DNA of 64,000 nucleotides from Polymorphobacter multimanifer (GCF_014205635.1 NZ_JACIIV010000010.1:1-64000), one strand, 5' to 3'. Shown: positions 32,437 to 43,350, counted from the stretch's first letter. The notes: generated from the letters alone by a model not told the origin. Translations and numbers: made by a program.

Positions 32437-33132
32437 TCATCCGTTGTCCGCCCTACGCTTGGCGACCTCCGCGAGCAAACCGGCCAAAACACTGCGCGAA
32501 AAGCTGAGGGTCACGCCATCTGGAATGCAGGGGCCGATGCTGGGCGTGAGTTCTCGAAACGCCTCCTGCTCGGCAGCGGTCCCGGCGTCGGCGAGCAACA
32601 GCGCATGAACGGCAGCCGGTTGCGCGTCGAGGATACAATTGCCCAACTGACGTAATCCCACATGAAGTGTCCGCTTTTCGGCAGGCATTCCCGCATCGGT
32701 AACGTCGCTGGCCCAGTCAGGTGCCGCACCGAGTACAGGGAGTGCTTTCGCATGGGTCTGCACATATGCGGCCTTGAAAACCGCTCCCCTAAGCAACTCT
32801 TCCTGGAACTTGAGCGACACTGTGCTGAAGCCGGCGGGATGCAGACAAACGTCGCCCGAGCCAGACACCTACTTTCCTATATCACGGGATATGAGGGCAT
32901 CTGACATAATCGACTTTGCTATATCGGGGTGCACCTGAAGCAAGCAACGACCAAAATCATCGAGCACTTTTCGTCCGACACTCGCCTTGTTAACCCTGCC
33001 GATCGAAGCAGGCACGACGGCTGCCGGCCCCGGCTTTATGGTTGGAGCGGGAACTCTCTGCGCGGAACATACGCTGGCCGACAGCCAGAAGCCAATTACG
33101 ATTCCTCGACCGACAACTCGCACAATGGTCAT
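32437..33132 (-). pseudogene. Two-repeat hypothetical protein interrupted by an in-frame TAG
   Basis: Reading from 33132, an 87-codon frame with a signal peptide (MTIVRVVGRGIVIGFWLSASVCSA) ends at TAG (32869-32871), and the same frame continues without a gap for 143 more codons to 32437. The two halves together hold a tandem domain. Repeat 1 spans the stop (RCLLQVHPDIAKSIM, stop, then VCLHPAGF and ELLRGAVFKAAY). Repeat 2 is intact (NCILDAQPAAVHALLL, then PCIPDG and LAGLLAEVAK). Cys-to-Cys spacing is about 34 in repeat 1 and 36 in repeat 2, so the stop replaces one residue inside a domain. The downstream half has only a GTG immediately after the stop and no ribosome site. I call it a nonsense pseudogene; a sequencing error is possible. 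Function unknown. Confidence 0.7.
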
Positions 33133-33343
33133 GTTCCTCCCCCTTAAGCGAACATTTCGTCAAGACTAATTTATCAGAGCAAGAACACGTCAACAAGTCT
33201 GCGCAAAGTCGGCACGCATTTCTTCATTGTTACGGAGTGGCGAGTTGTCCAGTTTTTGAACAATTGTATGGCAAGTGTGCCGAATGAGAACCGGGCCGCG
33301 GCATAGACCTCAACATCGGTCGTCCTGCATATAAGGCAACAGC

Positions 33344-34651
33344 CTATTCCGCAGCGACCGCCAGCCCCGGCACCGCCACAAACCCCTTGCGCTTCGCAAT
33401 CCGCCGCTCGATTTCCGGGCGGAAGTGGCGGATCAGCCCCTGCACCGGCCAGGCCGCGGCGTCGCCCAGCGCGCAGATGGTATGGCCTTCGATCTCGGTG
33501 GTCACATCGAGCAGCATGTCGATCTCGCGCGGCTCGGCGTCGCCCGTCACCAGCCGCTCCATCACCCGCCACATCCAGCCCGTACCTTCGCGGCACGGCG
33601 TGCACTGGCCGCAGCTCTCGTGCTTGTAGAAATAGCTCAAGCGCGCGATGGCGCGCACGATATCGGTGGACTTGTCCATCACGATCACCGCCGCAGTGCC
33701 GAGCCCTGACTTCAGTTCACGCAGACCATCGAAATCCATGTGTGCGTCGGCAATCTCGTGCGCCGGCACCAGCGGCACCGACGAGCCACCGGGGATGACC
33801 GCAAGCAGATTGTCCCAGCCGCCACGGATGCCGCCGCAATGCGTCTCGACGAGATCGCGGAACGTAATGCCCATCGCCTCTTCAACGACGCAGGGCTTGT
33901 TCACATGGCCCGAAATCTGGAAGAGCTTGGTGCCCTCGTTCTTCGGGCGGCCGATCCCGGCGAACCATTCCGGCCCGCGCCGCAGGATGGTCGGCACCAC
34001 CGCGATCGACTCGACATTGTTGACCGTTGTCGGGTTGCCATAGAGCCCCGCGCCGGCGGGGAACGGCGGCTTGAGGCGCGGCTGGCCCTTCTTGCCCTCG
34101 AGGCTTTCGAGCATCGCAGTCTCTTCACCGCAGATATAGGCTCCGGCACCGCGGTGGACGACCACATCGAAATCATAGCCCGAGCCACAGGCATTCTTGC
34201 CGATCAGTCCTGCCGCATAGGCCTCGGCAACCGCGGCAAACAGCGTCTCGGCCTCGCGGATATATTCGCCGCGGATATAGATGAATGCCGCCGAGGCGCG
34301 CATGGCGAAGCCGGCAATGAGTGCGCCCTCGATCAGCTTGTGCGGATCGTGGCGGATGATCTCGCGGTCCTTGCAGCTGCCGGGCTCGCTTTCGTCGGCG
34401 TTGATGACGAGATAGCTCGGCCGGCCGGGCGCGGGTGCCTTGGGCATGAAGCTCCACTTCATCCCTGTCGGGAAGCCCGCACCGCCGCGCCCGCGCAGCC
34501 CGCTGGCCTTGATCCGGTCGATGATTGCATCGGGGCCATCGGCGAGCAGTGCCTTCGTCTCTTCCCAATCGCCACGCGTGCGCGCCGCACCGAGCGCCCA
34601 TGGCTTGAAGCCATAAAGGTTGGTGAAGATCCGGTCCTTGTCAGCGAGCAC
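33344..34651 (-). CDS. nuoF: NADH-quinone oxidoreductase subunit F
   Basis: 435 residues. NADH- and FMN-binding subunit of respiratory complex I. NADH site [10 protein letters not shown] (about 53-62), FMN site motifs ([26 protein letters not shown]), and the 4Fe-4S ligands [12 protein letters not shown] (about 352-363) with the distal Cys in [11 protein letters not shown] start at 34651 is supported by AAGGAG 8 bases upstream. It is the last nuo gene here; nuoG does not follow, and after 211 non-coding bases comes the broken hypothetical gene. Confidence 0.95.
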   Translation of the reverse strand: MLADKDRIFTNLYGFKPWALGAARTRGDWEETKALLADGPDAIIDRIKASGLRGRGGAGFPTGMKWSFMPKAPAPGRPSYLVINADESEPGSCKDREIIRHDPHKLIEGALIAGFAMRASAAFIYIRGEYIREAETLFAAVAEAYAAGLIGKNACGSGYDFDVVVHRGAGAYICGEETAMLESLEGKKGQPRLKPPFPAGAGLYGNPTTVNNVESIAVVPTILRRGPEWFAGIGRPKNEGTKLFQISGHVNKPCVVEEAMGITFRDLVETHCGGIRGGWDNLLAVIPGGSSVPLVPAHEIADAHMDFDGLRELKSGLGTAAVIVMDKSTDIVRAIARLSYFYKHESCGQCTPCREGTGWMWRVMERLVTGDAEPREIDMLLDVTTEIEGHTICALGDAAAWPVQGLIRHFRPEIERRIAKRKGFVAVPGLAVAAE

Positions 34652-34654
34652 GCG

Positions 34655-34867
34655 TCAAACTCCTTCACCGGGGTTCTGCGCATCCAGTCTGGACGCCCGC
34701 CGGTCAAACAATAGCCCTGCCACGAGAAACACCACACTGCCGATCATCAGCAGCGGTGTCGAACTCCGCCCGCTCACCAGCAGCCAGAGCGAAAGGCAAC
34801 CCGACACGATTGCCACCACGAGTGCCGTCAGCGCCAGCCGCCGCAAAGTCGCAGCGCCGATGCTCAC
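34655..34867 (-). CDS. Small membrane protein between nuoE and nuoF
   Basis: 70 residues with two hydrophobic helices (about 9-30 and 37-54) and a basic tail (DRRASRLDAQN). A GTG start at 34867 overlaps the nuoE stop, and the stop lies 3 bases before nuoF, so it is translated within the nuo operon. No family is recognised; such small ORFs occur at variable positions in alphaproteobacterial nuo operons. A role in complex I is only suggested by position. Confidence 0.65.
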   Translation of the reverse strand: MSIGAATLRRLALTALVVAIVSGCLSLWLLVSGRSSTPLLMIGSVVFLVAGLLFDRRASRLDAQNPGEGV

Positions 34868-35460
34868 TCCGCCATCTCCTTCAGCGTCGTCGGTCCGCCT
34901 TCAGGGCAGCTCGCCTGGCGCCCGATCGCCGAGCCCGGCGCCGGCATCTCGCCGCGCTCGAGCGCATCGAGGATCGCCATGGTGCTTTCATAGCCCAGAT
35001 CCTCGTAATTATCGTCGTTGATCTGCACCATCGGCGCATTGGCGCAGGTGCCGAGGCACTCGACTTCAGACAGGGTGAACAGCCCATCGTGCGTCACCAT
35101 GCCCTTGCGCAGACCCTTGTCCACACAGGCACGCATCACATCATCGGACCCGCGCAACATGCACGGCGTCGTCCCGCACACCTGCACATGGAAGCGCCCG
35201 ACCGGCTTCAGATTATACTGGGTGTAAAAGCTCGCCACCTCATAGGCGCGCATATAGGGCATGCCGAGCTGAGCGGCGACGAACTCGATCACCGGCACCG
35301 GCAGCCAGGCACTGCCCGTCGCCGCCGCCATCTGCCCCTGTGCCAGCCACAGCAGCGGCATCACCGCACTCGCCTGCCGGCCTTCGGGATAGAGCGCCAC
35401 TATCTCCGCCGCCTTCACCGCGTTTTCGGAAGTCCAGGCAAAGTCCTTGAATTCGGTCAC
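34864..35460 (-). CDS. nuoE: NADH-quinone oxidoreductase subunit E
   Basis: 198 residues. 24-kDa-type subunit carrying a [2Fe-2S] cluster (N1a) ligated by [11 protein letters not shown] (about 99-104) and [10 protein letters not shown] (about 140-144), with the thioredoxin-like fold and the [11 protein letters not shown] helix conserved. A GTG start at 35460 overlaps the nuoD stop (GTGA). A longer in-frame extension exists upstream but lies inside nuoD. Confidence 0.94.
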   Translation of the reverse strand: MTEFKDFAWTSENAVKAAEIVALYPEGRQASAVMPLLWLAQGQMAAATGSAWLPVPVIEFVAAQLGMPYMRAYEVASFYTQYNLKPVGRFHVQVCGTTPCMLRGSDDVMRACVDKGLRKGMVTHDGLFTLSEVECLGTCANAPMVQINDDNYEDLGYESTMAILDALERGEMPAPGSAIGRQASCPEGGPTTLKEMAE

Positions 35461-36695
35461 CGGTCGACCTCCCCGAACACGATATCGAGCGAGCCCAAAA
35501 TCGCCGGCGCATCGGCAAGCATATGCCCCTTGCACAGGAAATCCATCGCCTGAAGATGCGCCATGCCGGTGGCACGCACATGGCAGCGCCACGGCTTGTT
35601 GGTACCGTCCGCCACCAGATAGATGCCGAACTCTCCCTTGGGGCTTTCAGTCGCCACATAGGCGTCGCCAGCGGGCACGCGCATGCCTTCGGTATAGAGC
35701 TTGAAATGGTGGATCAGCGCTTCCATCGAGCGCTTCATCTCCGCCCGGCTCGGCGGCGCCACCTTGCGGTCGAGCGTCGTGTGCGGGCCCTCCGGCATAT
35801 CGTTGACGCACTGGCGGATGATCCGCAGGCTCTGCCGCATCTCCTCCATCCGCACCATGAAGCGCGCATAGCAATCGCCGTCCTTGCCCACGATCACATC
35901 GAAATCGACGAGGTGATAGGCATCATAAGGCTGCGCCTTGCGCAGGTCCCAGGGAATCCCGCTGGCCCGGATGCACGGCCCGGTGAACCCCCAGGCCACT
36001 GCATCGGCTGCCGGAATCACCCCGATATCGGCGTTGCGCTGCTTGAAGATGCGGTTGTCCGCCACAAGCCCCTGCATTTCGCCGAGCACCTTGGGAAAAC
36101 CATCGCACCAAGCCAGAATATCTTCGAGCAACCCATCCGGCAGGTCCTGATGCACGCCGCCGGGGCGGAAATAGGCAGCATGAAAACGAGCGCCCGAAAC
36201 CCGCTCGTAAAACTCCATCAGCTTCTCGCGTTCCTCGAAAAGCCAGAGGATCGGCGTCATCGCACCCACGTCCATCGCGTGCGTCGTCACGTTGAGGATA
36301 TGGTTGAGAATGCGCGTGATCTCCGCAAACATCGTGCGGATATACTTGGCGCGCAACGGCACCTCGATGGCAGCAAGCTTCTCGATCGCAAGCACATAGC
36401 TGTGCTCCATGCACATCGGGCTCACATAATCGAGGCGGTCCATGTAGGGCAGCGCCTGCAGATAGGTCTTGTACTCGATCAGCTTCTCGGTGCCGCGGTG
36501 GAGCAGGCCGATATGTGGGTCGCAGCGCTCGATGATCTCGCCATCGAGCTCCATCACCAGCCGCAGCACGCCGTGCGCTGCCGGATGCTGAGGACCGAAG
36601 TTGATCATGTAGTTCTCGATCGCGTTGCCGTCCTTCGCCGGCAGCAGATCGGTCATGTCATCCTTGGTCCAGGCGACGCCGGCACGCTCAAGCAC
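35457..36695 (-). CDS. nuoD: NADH-quinone oxidoreductase subunit D
   Basis: 412 residues from the GTG at 36695, which has AAGGAG 7 bases upstream; the ATG at 36656 (residue 14, also preceded by AAGGA) is an alternative. 49-kDa-type subunit forming the quinone pocket. It contains [14 protein letters not shown], the quinone-site His of [11 protein letters not shown], and ends in the invariant DIVFGEVDR. It overlaps nuoC by 8 bases and nuoE by 4. Confidence 0.95.
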   Translation of the reverse strand: MLERAGVAWTKDDMTDLLPAKDGNAIENYMINFGPQHPAAHGVLRLVMELDGEIIERCDPHIGLLHRGTEKLIEYKTYLQALPYMDRLDYVSPMCMEHSYVLAIEKLAAIEVPLRAKYIRTMFAEITRILNHILNVTTHAMDVGAMTPILWLFEEREKLMEFYERVSGARFHAAYFRPGGVHQDLPDGLLEDILAWCDGFPKVLGEMQGLVADNRIFKQRNADIGVIPAADAVAWGFTGPCIRASGIPWDLRKAQPYDAYHLVDFDVIVGKDGDCYARFMVRMEEMRQSLRIIRQCVNDMPEGPHTTLDRKVAPPSRAEMKRSMEALIHHFKLYTEGMRVPAGDAYVATESPKGEFGIYLVADGTNKPWRCHVRATGMAHLQAMDFLCKGHMLADAPAILGSLDIVFGEVDR

Positions 36696-37365
36696 GCTTG
36701 TGCTCCTTGGCTAACTCGCCGGCCTTCTCGTCGCCGGGCAGCACATAATCGGTGCCCTCCCATGGCGAGAGAAAATCGAACGAGCGGAAATCCTGCGCCA
36801 GCTTCACCGGTTCATAGACCACGCGCTTGTGCTCCTCCGAGTAGCGCAGCTCGACATGGCCGGTGAGCGGAAAGTCCTTGCGGAACGGGTGCCCCTCGAA
36901 GCCGTAATCGGTGAGGATGCGGCGCAGATCGGGGTTGCCGTCGAACAGAACGCCATAGCAATCCCAGGTCTCGCGCTCGTACCAGCCTGCCACCGGCCAC
37001 AGCGCGGTAAGGCTCGGCACCGGCGTGCGCGCATCGGTTGTCACCTTCACACGCAGCCGCAGATTGGCGCGCATCGACAACAGCTGGTAAACCACCTCGA
37101 AGCGCTCGGCGCGATCGGGATAGTCGACCCCGCAAATGTCGATCAGCTGCTCCATCCGCAGCACCGGATCGGCACGCAGCGTCTCCATCACCCAGGCGAG
37201 CCGCTCGCGGCCGACAATTGCCGTCGCTTCGCGCACATGCACCTCGGTCGCCAGCAGCGCATCGCCGAGAATCTCGCCGAGATAGCCCTCGATGCCCTGC
37301 ACGCTTGCCACCGCCGGCCAGCTGCAGCGGCCGGGCTGCGGTGCCTTCACCTCGGGCGCGCTCAT
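36688..37365 (-). CDS. nuoC: NADH-quinone oxidoreductase subunit C
   Basis: 225 residues. 30-kDa-type subunit of the hydrophilic arm. [21 protein letters not shown], the 30-kDa signature [20 protein letters not shown] and [19 protein letters not shown] are present. The ATG at 37365 overlaps the nuoB stop (ATGA). Confidence 0.95.
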   Translation of the reverse strand: MSAPEVKAPQPGRCSWPAVASVQGIEGYLGEILGDALLATEVHVREATAIVGRERLAWVMETLRADPVLRMEQLIDICGVDYPDRAERFEVVYQLLSMRANLRLRVKVTTDARTPVPSLTALWPVAGWYERETWDCYGVLFDGNPDLRRILTDYGFEGHPFRKDFPLTGHVELRYSEEHKRVVYEPVKLAQDFRSFDFLSPWEGTDYVLPGDEKAGELAKEHKRA

Positions 37366-37949
37366 CGCTCGAAGCTCCCGACGCGGCGGATCTTGCGCTG
37401 CAGCGCCAGCACGCCATAAAGCAGCGCTTCGGCGGTCGGCGGACAGCCAGGCACATAGATGTCGACCGGCACGATCCGGTCGCACCCGCGCACCACCGAA
37501 TAGCTGTAATGATAATAGCCACCGCCATTGGCGCAGCTGCCCATCGAGATCACATAGCGCGGCTCGCTCATCTGGTCGTAAACGCGGCGAAGTGCAGGCG
37601 CCATCTTGTTGCACAGCGTGCCGGCCACGATCATCACATCGGACTGGCGCGGAGACGCACGCGGTGCCACGCCGAAGCGCTCGAGGTCATAGCGCGGCAT
37701 GTTGGTGTGCATCATCTCGACGGCACAGCATGCGAGGCCGAAGGTCATCCACCACATCGAGCCGGTGCGTGCCCAGTGGAACAGATCCTCGGTGCTCGTC
37801 ACCAGAAAGCCCTTGTCGGCGACTTCCTTCGACACATCGCCCAGAAACTGGTCGCGGTTGGCTTCACCCAGGGCGATGGCACCATTAGGCCTGATGATGC
37901 GCGGTTGCAAGGATTCAGGGTTGGCCACGGCGCCCTCGTTCATTCCCAT
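37362..37949 (-). CDS. nuoB: NADH-quinone oxidoreductase subunit B
   Basis: 195 residues from the ATG at 37949, which has GGAG 7 bases upstream; ATGs at 37943 and 37970 are also in frame. It carries the N2 4Fe-4S cluster next to quinone, with ligands [11 protein letters not shown] (adjacent Cys pair), [12 protein letters not shown] and [12 protein letters not shown]. Overlaps both nuoA and nuoC. Confidence 0.95.
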   Translation of the reverse strand: MGMNEGAVANPESLQPRIIRPNGAIALGEANRDQFLGDVSKEVADKGFLVTSTEDLFHWARTGSMWWMTFGLACCAVEMMHTNMPRYDLERFGVAPRASPRQSDVMIVAGTLCNKMAPALRRVYDQMSEPRYVISMGSCANGGGYYHYSYSVVRGCDRIVPVDIYVPGCPPTAEALLYGVLALQRKIRRVGSFER

Positions 37950-38317
37950 TCCAGCGCTCCAGACTTCCATTCATAGGCAAGCCCGATGGTGAGGATGAAA
38001 AGGAACATCATCATCGACCACCAGGCCTCGGGGCCGCCCCAATGCAGGCTCACCGCCCAGGGAAATAGAAAGGCCGCTTCCAGATCGAAGATGATGAACA
38101 GGATCGCCACCAGGTAGAAGCGCACGTCGAACCGGTGCCGGCTGTCCGAAAACGCCGGAAAGCCGCTCTCATACTCGCTGAGCTTGACCGAGTCCGGCTT
38201 GGCGGTACCCGTCAGCCCCGAAACAAGGATCGGCGCACCGACGAAGATCAGCGCAAACACGATCCCCACAACGAGGAACAGCAGGATCGGCAGATATTCA
38301 ACCGCAATTTCAGACAT
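37940..38317 (-). CDS. nuoA: NADH-quinone oxidoreductase subunit A
   Basis: 125 residues with three transmembrane helices (about 8-30, 66-86 and 95-115). The conserved loop [24 protein letters not shown] holds the family signature (E-x-G) and is followed by [15 protein letters not shown] with the membrane acidic residues. First gene of the nuo run, behind a plausible promoter. Confidence 0.94.
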   Translation of the reverse strand: MSEIAVEYLPILLFLVVGIVFALIFVGAPILVSGLTGTAKPDSVKLSEYESGFPAFSDSRHRFDVRFYLVAILFIIFDLEAAFLFPWAVSLHWGGPEAWWSMMMFLFILTIGLAYEWKSGALEWE

Positions 38318-38358
38318 GGCCTGCGGGGCCTTTCACGCTCACAAGGGGTTGCAGCAGC

Positions 38359-38386
38359 CTCTAACCCGCCCCCATGAAGGGAGCAA
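38359..38386 (-). promoter_or_regulatory. Candidate promoter of the nuo operon
   Basis: On the minus strand TTGCTC (38381-38386) and TTAGAG (38359-38364) are separated by 16 bases, about 42 bases before the nuoA ATG, in the short gap between suhB and nuoA. Confidence 0.35.
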
Positions 38387-38392
38387 GCACAG

Positions 38393-39193
38393 TCAGCCCT
38401 TCAGCGTTCCCGAAACGAGCTTGTGGAGCCGCGCCTGTACCTGGCCATTGCCCGCCACCACCTCGCGCCGCGCCACCATGGCCTCGCCGCCGCGATAGTC
38501 GCTCACAAAGCCACCGGCCTCCTTCACGAGCAGAATTCCCGCCGCCACATCCCATTCGGACAGGCCGGCTTCCCAGAAGCCATCGAAGCGCCCAGCCGCA
38601 ACCCAGGCCAGGTCAAGGGCCGCCGCGCCGAAGCGACGCACGCCCGCCACTTCCGGCATCACTGCTGCCAGCTGGCGCGAGAACAGCGGCGCATCGCCGT
38701 GGCCGCGAAACGGAATGCCGGTCGCCATCACGCAATCGGCGAGCTCGCGGCGTGCCGAGACCCGCAGCCGCCGGTCGGAGAGCCAGGCTCCCCTGCCCTT
38801 TTCGGCCCAGAAGCTCTCGCCCGTCAGCGGCTGGTGCACCAGCCCCGCCACCACCTCGCCGTTGACCTCGGCGGCAATCGAAATCGCAAAGTGCGGCATT
38901 CCGTGGAGGAAATTGGTCGTGCCATCGAGCGGATCGACAATCCAGCGCGAGTTGACGTCGGCCCCTGTGGACTCGCCACCTTCCTCGAGCGTCAGCCCCC
39001 AATCGGGCCGTGCATGGCTGAGCACCTCGACGATCGTCTGCTCGGCCTGCCGGTCGGCGTTGGACACGAAATCCGCCGGGCCCTTGCGACTGACCTGCAG
39101 CGCATCGACTTCGCCGAAATCGCGGCGCAGCTTGGGCGCCGCCTTGCGCACCGCCTTTTCCATGACGGTGATGAGCGAACTATGGGCAACCAT
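38393..39193 (-). CDS. suhB: Inositol monophosphatase family protein (SuhB-like)
   Basis: 266 residues. Mg2+-dependent phosphatase of the inositol-monophosphatase fold. Metal site WIVDPLDGTTNFLHG (about 85-99), Glu pair in LTLEEGGES, and the C-terminal SEWDVAAGILLVKEAGG. In enterobacteria SuhB also acts in rRNA antitermination; which activity matters here is unknown. It sits 4 bases after efp. Confidence 0.92.
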   Translation of the reverse strand: MVAHSSLITVMEKAVRKAAPKLRRDFGEVDALQVSRKGPADFVSNADRQAEQTIVEVLSHARPDWGLTLEEGGESTGADVNSRWIVDPLDGTTNFLHGMPHFAISIAAEVNGEVVAGLVHQPLTGESFWAEKGRGAWLSDRRLRVSARRELADCVMATGIPFRGHGDAPLFSRQLAAVMPEVAGVRRFGAAALDLAWVAAGRFDGFWEAGLSEWDVAAGILLVKEAGGFVSDYRGGEAMVARREVVAGNGQVQARLHKLVSGTLKG

Positions 39194-39196
39194 GGC

Positions 39197-39760
39197 TCAA
39201 TCCGCCCGCCGCAGATACTCGCGCGCATAGGTGTCGACCACGATCTTCGTGCCGGCGTTGATGAACGGCGGCACCATCACGCGCACGCCATTCTCCAGGA
39301 TCGCCGGCTTGTAGCTGCTGCTCGCGGTCTGGCCCTTCACCACCGCCTCGGTCTCGGCAATCACCGCCTCGATCTGGTCGGGCAGCGCCACCGAAATCGG
39401 CCGTTCGTCATAAAGCTCCATCGCCACGTCCATGCCGTCCTGCAAAAATTCGGCGGCGTCGCCGAGCAGGTCCTTCTGCATCGAGATCTGGTCGTAGTTT
39501 TCCTTGTCCATGAAGGTCAGCGTGGCGCCATCGGCAAACAGGAACTGGAAATCGCGCACATCCAGCCGCACCTTTTCCACCGTCTCGGCCGAGCGGAAGC
39601 GCTCATTGGTCTTGCGGCCGTCCATCACATTCTTCATCTCGACCTGCATATAGGCGCCGCCCTTGCCGGGCTGGGTGTGCTGGATCTTGGCAACCTTCCA
39701 CAGGCCGCCTTCCCATTCGAGGATGTTGCCGGGGCGGATTTCGGTGGCGTTGATCTTCAC
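39197..39760 (-). CDS. efp: Elongation factor P
   Basis: 187 residues. It rescues ribosomes stalled on polyproline. Three-domain beta protein; domain I holds the modified-residue loop [12 protein letters not shown] with a lysine at about position 34, so it would be a lysine-type EF-P needing beta-lysylation or a related modification. The C-terminus [16 protein letters not shown] is canonical. Several polyproline-rich proteins are encoded in this window (TolA, TssL, PpkA). Confidence 0.95.
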   Translation of the reverse strand: MKINATEIRPGNILEWEGGLWKVAKIQHTQPGKGGAYMQVEMKNVMDGRKTNERFRSAETVEKVRLDVRDFQFLFADGATLTFMDKENYDQISMQKDLLGDAAEFLQDGMDVAMELYDERPISVALPDQIEAVIAETEAVVKGQTASSSYKPAILENGVRVMVPPFINAGTKIVVDTYAREYLRRAD

Positions 39761-39798
39761 GGGGTCTCTCGATCGATTTTGCAGACGAAGCGGAGGCC

Positions 39799-41061
39799 TT
39801 AGCGGCTTCGCCCGCTCCTGCCAACCGCATCGGAGTCCGCCCCGCCGTCCATCGCCCCGCGCGCCGCCACCACCAGCGCCACCAGCATCAGCGCCGCCCC
39901 GCCGAGAAAAGGCGCCGCAATGCCCACCCCGGCATAGATGCTGCCCGAAACCGCCGGGCCAAGAATGCGCCCGCCCGCACTCGCCCCTTGCGTCAGCCCG
40001 TTCACCAGCCCGCGGTCGCGGTCATCGGTCGCGGCCGCCACCATCGTCTGGAACGCCGGGTTGAAGATGCCCACCCCCAGCGCCGTCACCGCCAGCGCCG
40101 CCAGCACCATCGCATCGCCGGCCCAGTCCCCGAGGCCCGTCATCCCGAGCCCCGCCAGCCCGAGCGCATAGCCGATGATGCCGAACAGCGCGACCTTGCG
40201 CGCCCCGAAGCGCCGGGCGAGCGGTGCAGCAGCACCCGCCTGCATCACCGCCGAGATGGTGCCGATCAGCCCGAAGCTCAGCCCCACGTCGCGAGGGCTC
40301 CACCCCAGCTGGTCATCGGCGAACATCGCGAAGGTCGTCTCCATCATCGCCGCCGAGCCGATGACGAGCGCCGCCACCACCATCAGCGCGATCACCGCCG
40401 GCTTGGCGGCCATCACCTCGCGCGCGGTAGGCCCGGTGCCCGCATCCTTGACCGCCTTGCGACGCTCGGGGCCAAGGCTCTCGGGCAAGCCGACAATCAC
40501 CAGCACCACGCCCACCGCGCAAATGGCAGCAGCCACATGCGCCACCAGTCTGAAATCCGCCGTCCCCGGCGCATCGCCCGCCACCAGCCCGCCGATCGCC
40601 GGCCCGAAGATGAAACCCATGCCGAACGCCGCCCCCAGCAGCCCCAGCGCCCGGGGACGCGCCTCGCCCTCCACCACATCGCCGACATAGGCAAAGGCCA
40701 CCCCGATATTCCCCGCCATCAACCCGCCGAACAGCCGTGCTGCGCCCAGCGTCCAGATATCCTGCGCCTCCGCCATCACCAGATAGCTCGCCATGATGCC
40801 GACAAGCGACCCGATGAGCGCCGGCCGCCGACCGAACCGATCCGAAAACTTCCCCCACAGCGGTGCAGCAACGAATTGCCCCGCCGAATAGGCACCCAGC
40901 GCCACCGTGACGATCTCCGGCCCCGCCCCAAGCGCCCGCCCCCAATAGGGAAACACCGGCAGCACCACGCCAAACCCCATCAGCCCGATGAAGACGCAGA
41001 GCAGCAGCGGCAAAAGCTGCGCCATCGGCAGCGCGCCGGCAGAAGGTCGAGTTGTCGTCAT
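39799..41061 (-). CDS. MFS transporter, Tet/TCR-like drug exporter
   Basis: 420 residues from the ATG at 41061 (AAGG close upstream; ATGs at 41073 and 41166 are possible but less likely). Twelve hydrophobic segments. Motif A between helices 2 and 3 reads [13 protein letters not shown], and helix 5 holds the motif-C-like [16 protein letters not shown] of antiporters. Probably a proton-coupled exporter; the substrate is unknown. It lies 38 bases upstream of efp. Confidence 0.86.
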   Translation of the reverse strand: MTTTRPSAGALPMAQLLPLLLCVFIGLMGFGVVLPVFPYWGRALGAGPEIVTVALGAYSAGQFVAAPLWGKFSDRFGRRPALIGSLVGIMASYLVMAEAQDIWTLGAARLFGGLMAGNIGVAFAYVGDVVEGEARPRALGLLGAAFGMGFIFGPAIGGLVAGDAPGTADFRLVAHVAAAICAVGVVLVIVGLPESLGPERRKAVKDAGTGPTAREVMAAKPAVIALMVVAALVIGSAAMMETTFAMFADDQLGWSPRDVGLSFGLIGTISAVMQAGAAAPLARRFGARKVALFGIIGYALGLAGLGMTGLGDWAGDAMVLAALAVTALGVGIFNPAFQTMVAAATDDRDRGLVNGLTQGASAGGRILGPAVSGSIYAGVGIAAPFLGGAALMLVALVVAARGAMDGGADSDAVGRSGRSR

Positions 41062-41229
41062 GGCCTTGCGCATAGCAGCCGCGGCCGCATCCGTCAGTGG
41101 GCGATCCGCCGCTGCCAGCCTCCGGTGCTCTTGCATCTGCATACCGGTTTGAATGCCAGATAACATAATGTATCAACGCCGAGCACAGCGAGTCGGCATG
41201 GCTCCCGGTGCAAGGGGATCACGACACAG

Positions 41230-43350
41230 ATGCACATTTCGAAGCTCACTCTGGTGGCATTTCTCATGGCGGGCGCTGCATCCGCCGCTGTTGCCGCAGA
41301 CGTGGACGACGATGACCAGATCGTGGTCACCGGACAGCGCCAGGCCTATCGCGGCAATTTCACGCTCAAGGAGACGCCGCAGGCAATCCAGGCGATCGAC
41401 GAGCAATGGATCGACAACAACGGACTGACGCGGCTGACCGACGTGCTCGACCTGTCGGCGTCGGTGGCGCGCCAGAACAATTTCGGCGGCCTTTGGGATG
41501 CCTATGCCGTCCGCGGCTTTGTCGGGGACGAGAACCTGCCCTCGGGCTATCTGGTCAACGGCTTCAACGGGGGTCGCGGCTTCGGCGGCACCCGCGATGC
41601 CGCCGGCATCGAGCGGGTCGAGGTGCTCAAGGGCCCCAACGCCGCCCTGTTCGGCCGCGGCGAACCCGGCGGCACGATCAACATCGTCACCAAGCGCGCC
41701 GATTTCGCCAATCGCGGCCGATTGAACCTGCTCGCCGGGAGCTTCGACCGCCAGCGCGCCGATGCCGACATCAACATCGCATCCGGCGAAACCGCTGCCA
41801 TACGCCTCATCGGCTTCTACGAAGACGCCGGCAGCTTCCGCGAGACCGTGCGCAGCAACCGCTTCGGCTTCCTGCCCTCGGTGCTTGTCAGGCTCGGCGC
41901 CGACACCAGCCTCACCTACGATCTCGAACTCTCGCGCACCGAAGCCGATTTCGATCGTGGCACCCTCGCCATCGGCGGCGTCCTCGGCCTCGTTCCGCGC
42001 GAAAACTTCCTCGGCGAGCCCGGCGATGGCCCGGTCGAAGCCGATGCCACCGGCCACCAGCTTCAGCTCCAGCATGATTTCGGCGATGGCTGGAGCCTGC
42101 TGCTCGGCACGCAATATCGCAAGACACGGCTCGAGGGCTTGTCCACCGAAGCCGAGCTCGCCGGCGGTCGCCAACGCCTTGGCCGTGACGGTCGCTCGCT
42201 CTCCCGCCAGCGTCGCTCGCGGCTCTACGAAGGCGAGCATTTCGTCGTGCGCGGCGAGGTGGCCGGGCGCTTCGAAACTGCCGGCCTGCTGCACCGTGTG
42301 CTGATCGGCGCCGATTACGACAGCTTCGACAACAGCCAGCTGTTCCTGCGCTTCCGCCCGCCCGTCGTCGGCGCTGCCACCACCCCGGCACAGACCAACG
42401 ATATCGACATCTTCAGTCCCGTTTATGGCCGCTTTCCCCTGCCCACCCCCGGCCCGCAAACCGATCGGCTCGACCAGCAGCGCGCATTCGGCGCCTATGT
42501 GCAGGACCAGATCACGCTGAGCGACCGTGTGCAGGTGCGCCTCGGCGGCCGGTTCGACAGCTTCGAGGTCAAAACGCTCAATCGCGCCAGCGGCGCTTCC
42601 AACCAGCGCACCTACAAGCGCTTCAGCCCCCAGGCCGGCATCGTCTTCGAAGCCAGCGACGCGGTGTCGCTCTATGCCGCCTATGGCCAGGGCTTCCGCG
42701 CCAATCTCGGCGCCACCGAAGCCGGCACCCTGTTCGACCCCGAAATCTCCAAGGCCGCCGAAGTCGGGGCCAAGTTCGGCCTGCTCGACGATGCGCTGCA
42801 AGGCACGATCTCGCTGTTCAGCCTCACCAAGTCGAACGTCCTCGCCGCCGATCCCGGCAACCCCGGCTTCTCGCTCCCCATCGGCCAGGCCCGCAGCCGC
42901 GGCTTTGAGCTCGATCTCACCGGCAAATTGCCGGGCGATTTCGACCTGTGGTTCTCCTACGCCTATGTCGATGCCGAAGCCCGCAACGATGTCGCCGATC
43001 TGAACTTCGGCTTCGCCATCCGCGCCGGCGATCCGCTGCTCAACATCCCGAGGCACAGCCTGAGCCTCCAGCTGGCCAAAAGCGTTGACATCGGCACGAT
43101 GCGGCTGATGCTCGGCGGCGGCGTCCAGCATGTCGGCGAGCGGCTGGGAGCGACGGGCACAAGTTTCACCCTTCCCGACTATACCCTGGCGCGGCTGTTC
43201 GCCTCGCTCGCCATCACCCGCAACATCGAGGTCTTCGCCGACGTGACCAACCTCTTCAATACCACATGGTATTCCAACAGCTTCAACGATCTCTGGGTGC
43301 AGCCCGGCGCCCCGCGCGCCGGCTCGGTAGCCCTTCGGTTGCGCTATTGA
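41230..43350 (+). CDS. TonB-dependent siderophore-type receptor
   Basis: 706 residues with signal peptide (ending GAASAAVAA), TonB box DDQIVVTGQR, plug domain (about 45-160, YAVRGF..., VEVLKGPNAALFGRGEPGGTINIVTK, typical of FhuA/FoxA-type ferri-siderophore receptors) and a beta-barrel ending RLRY. It would bring an iron complex or peptide across the outer membrane. The stop overlaps the ABC ATPase start (TGATG), so receptor and ABC genes are one unit. Confidence 0.92.
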   Translation: MHISKLTLVAFLMAGAASAAVAADVDDDDQIVVTGQRQAYRGNFTLKETPQAIQAIDEQWIDNNGLTRLTDVLDLSASVARQNNFGGLWDAYAVRGFVGDENLPSGYLVNGFNGGRGFGGTRDAAGIERVEVLKGPNAALFGRGEPGGTINIVTKRADFANRGRLNLLAGSFDRQRADADINIASGETAAIRLIGFYEDAGSFRETVRSNRFGFLPSVLVRLGADTSLTYDLELSRTEADFDRGTLAIGGVLGLVPRENFLGEPGDGPVEADATGHQLQLQHDFGDGWSLLLGTQYRKTRLEGLSTEAELAGGRQRLGRDGRSLSRQRRSRLYEGEHFVVRGEVAGRFETAGLLHRVLIGADYDSFDNSQLFLRFRPPVVGAATTPAQTNDIDIFSPVYGRFPLPTPGPQTDRLDQQRAFGAYVQDQITLSDRVQVRLGGRFDSFEVKTLNRASGASNQRTYKRFSPQAGIVFEASDAVSLYAAYGQGFRANLGATEAGTLFDPEISKAAEVGAKFGLLDDALQGTISLFSLTKSNVLAADPGNPGFSLPIGQARSRGFELDLTGKLPGDFDLWFSYAYVDAEARNDVADLNFGFAIRAGDPLLNIPRHSLSLQLAKSVDIGTMRLMLGGGVQHVGERLGATGTSFTLPDYTLARLFASLAITRNIEVFADVTNLFNTTWYSNSFNDLWVQPGAPRAGSVALRLRY

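Noticed and set aside
33133-33343. Search for nuoG or a terminator after nuoF
   Set aside because: No open frame with NuoG motifs and no convincing hairpin with a T run on the minus strand was seen.
41173-43131. 652-codon minus-strand open frame opposite the siderophore receptor
   Set aside because: Antisense shadow; the translation is Ala/Gly/Glu-rich with no domain, while the plus strand encodes a complete TonB-dependent receptor.
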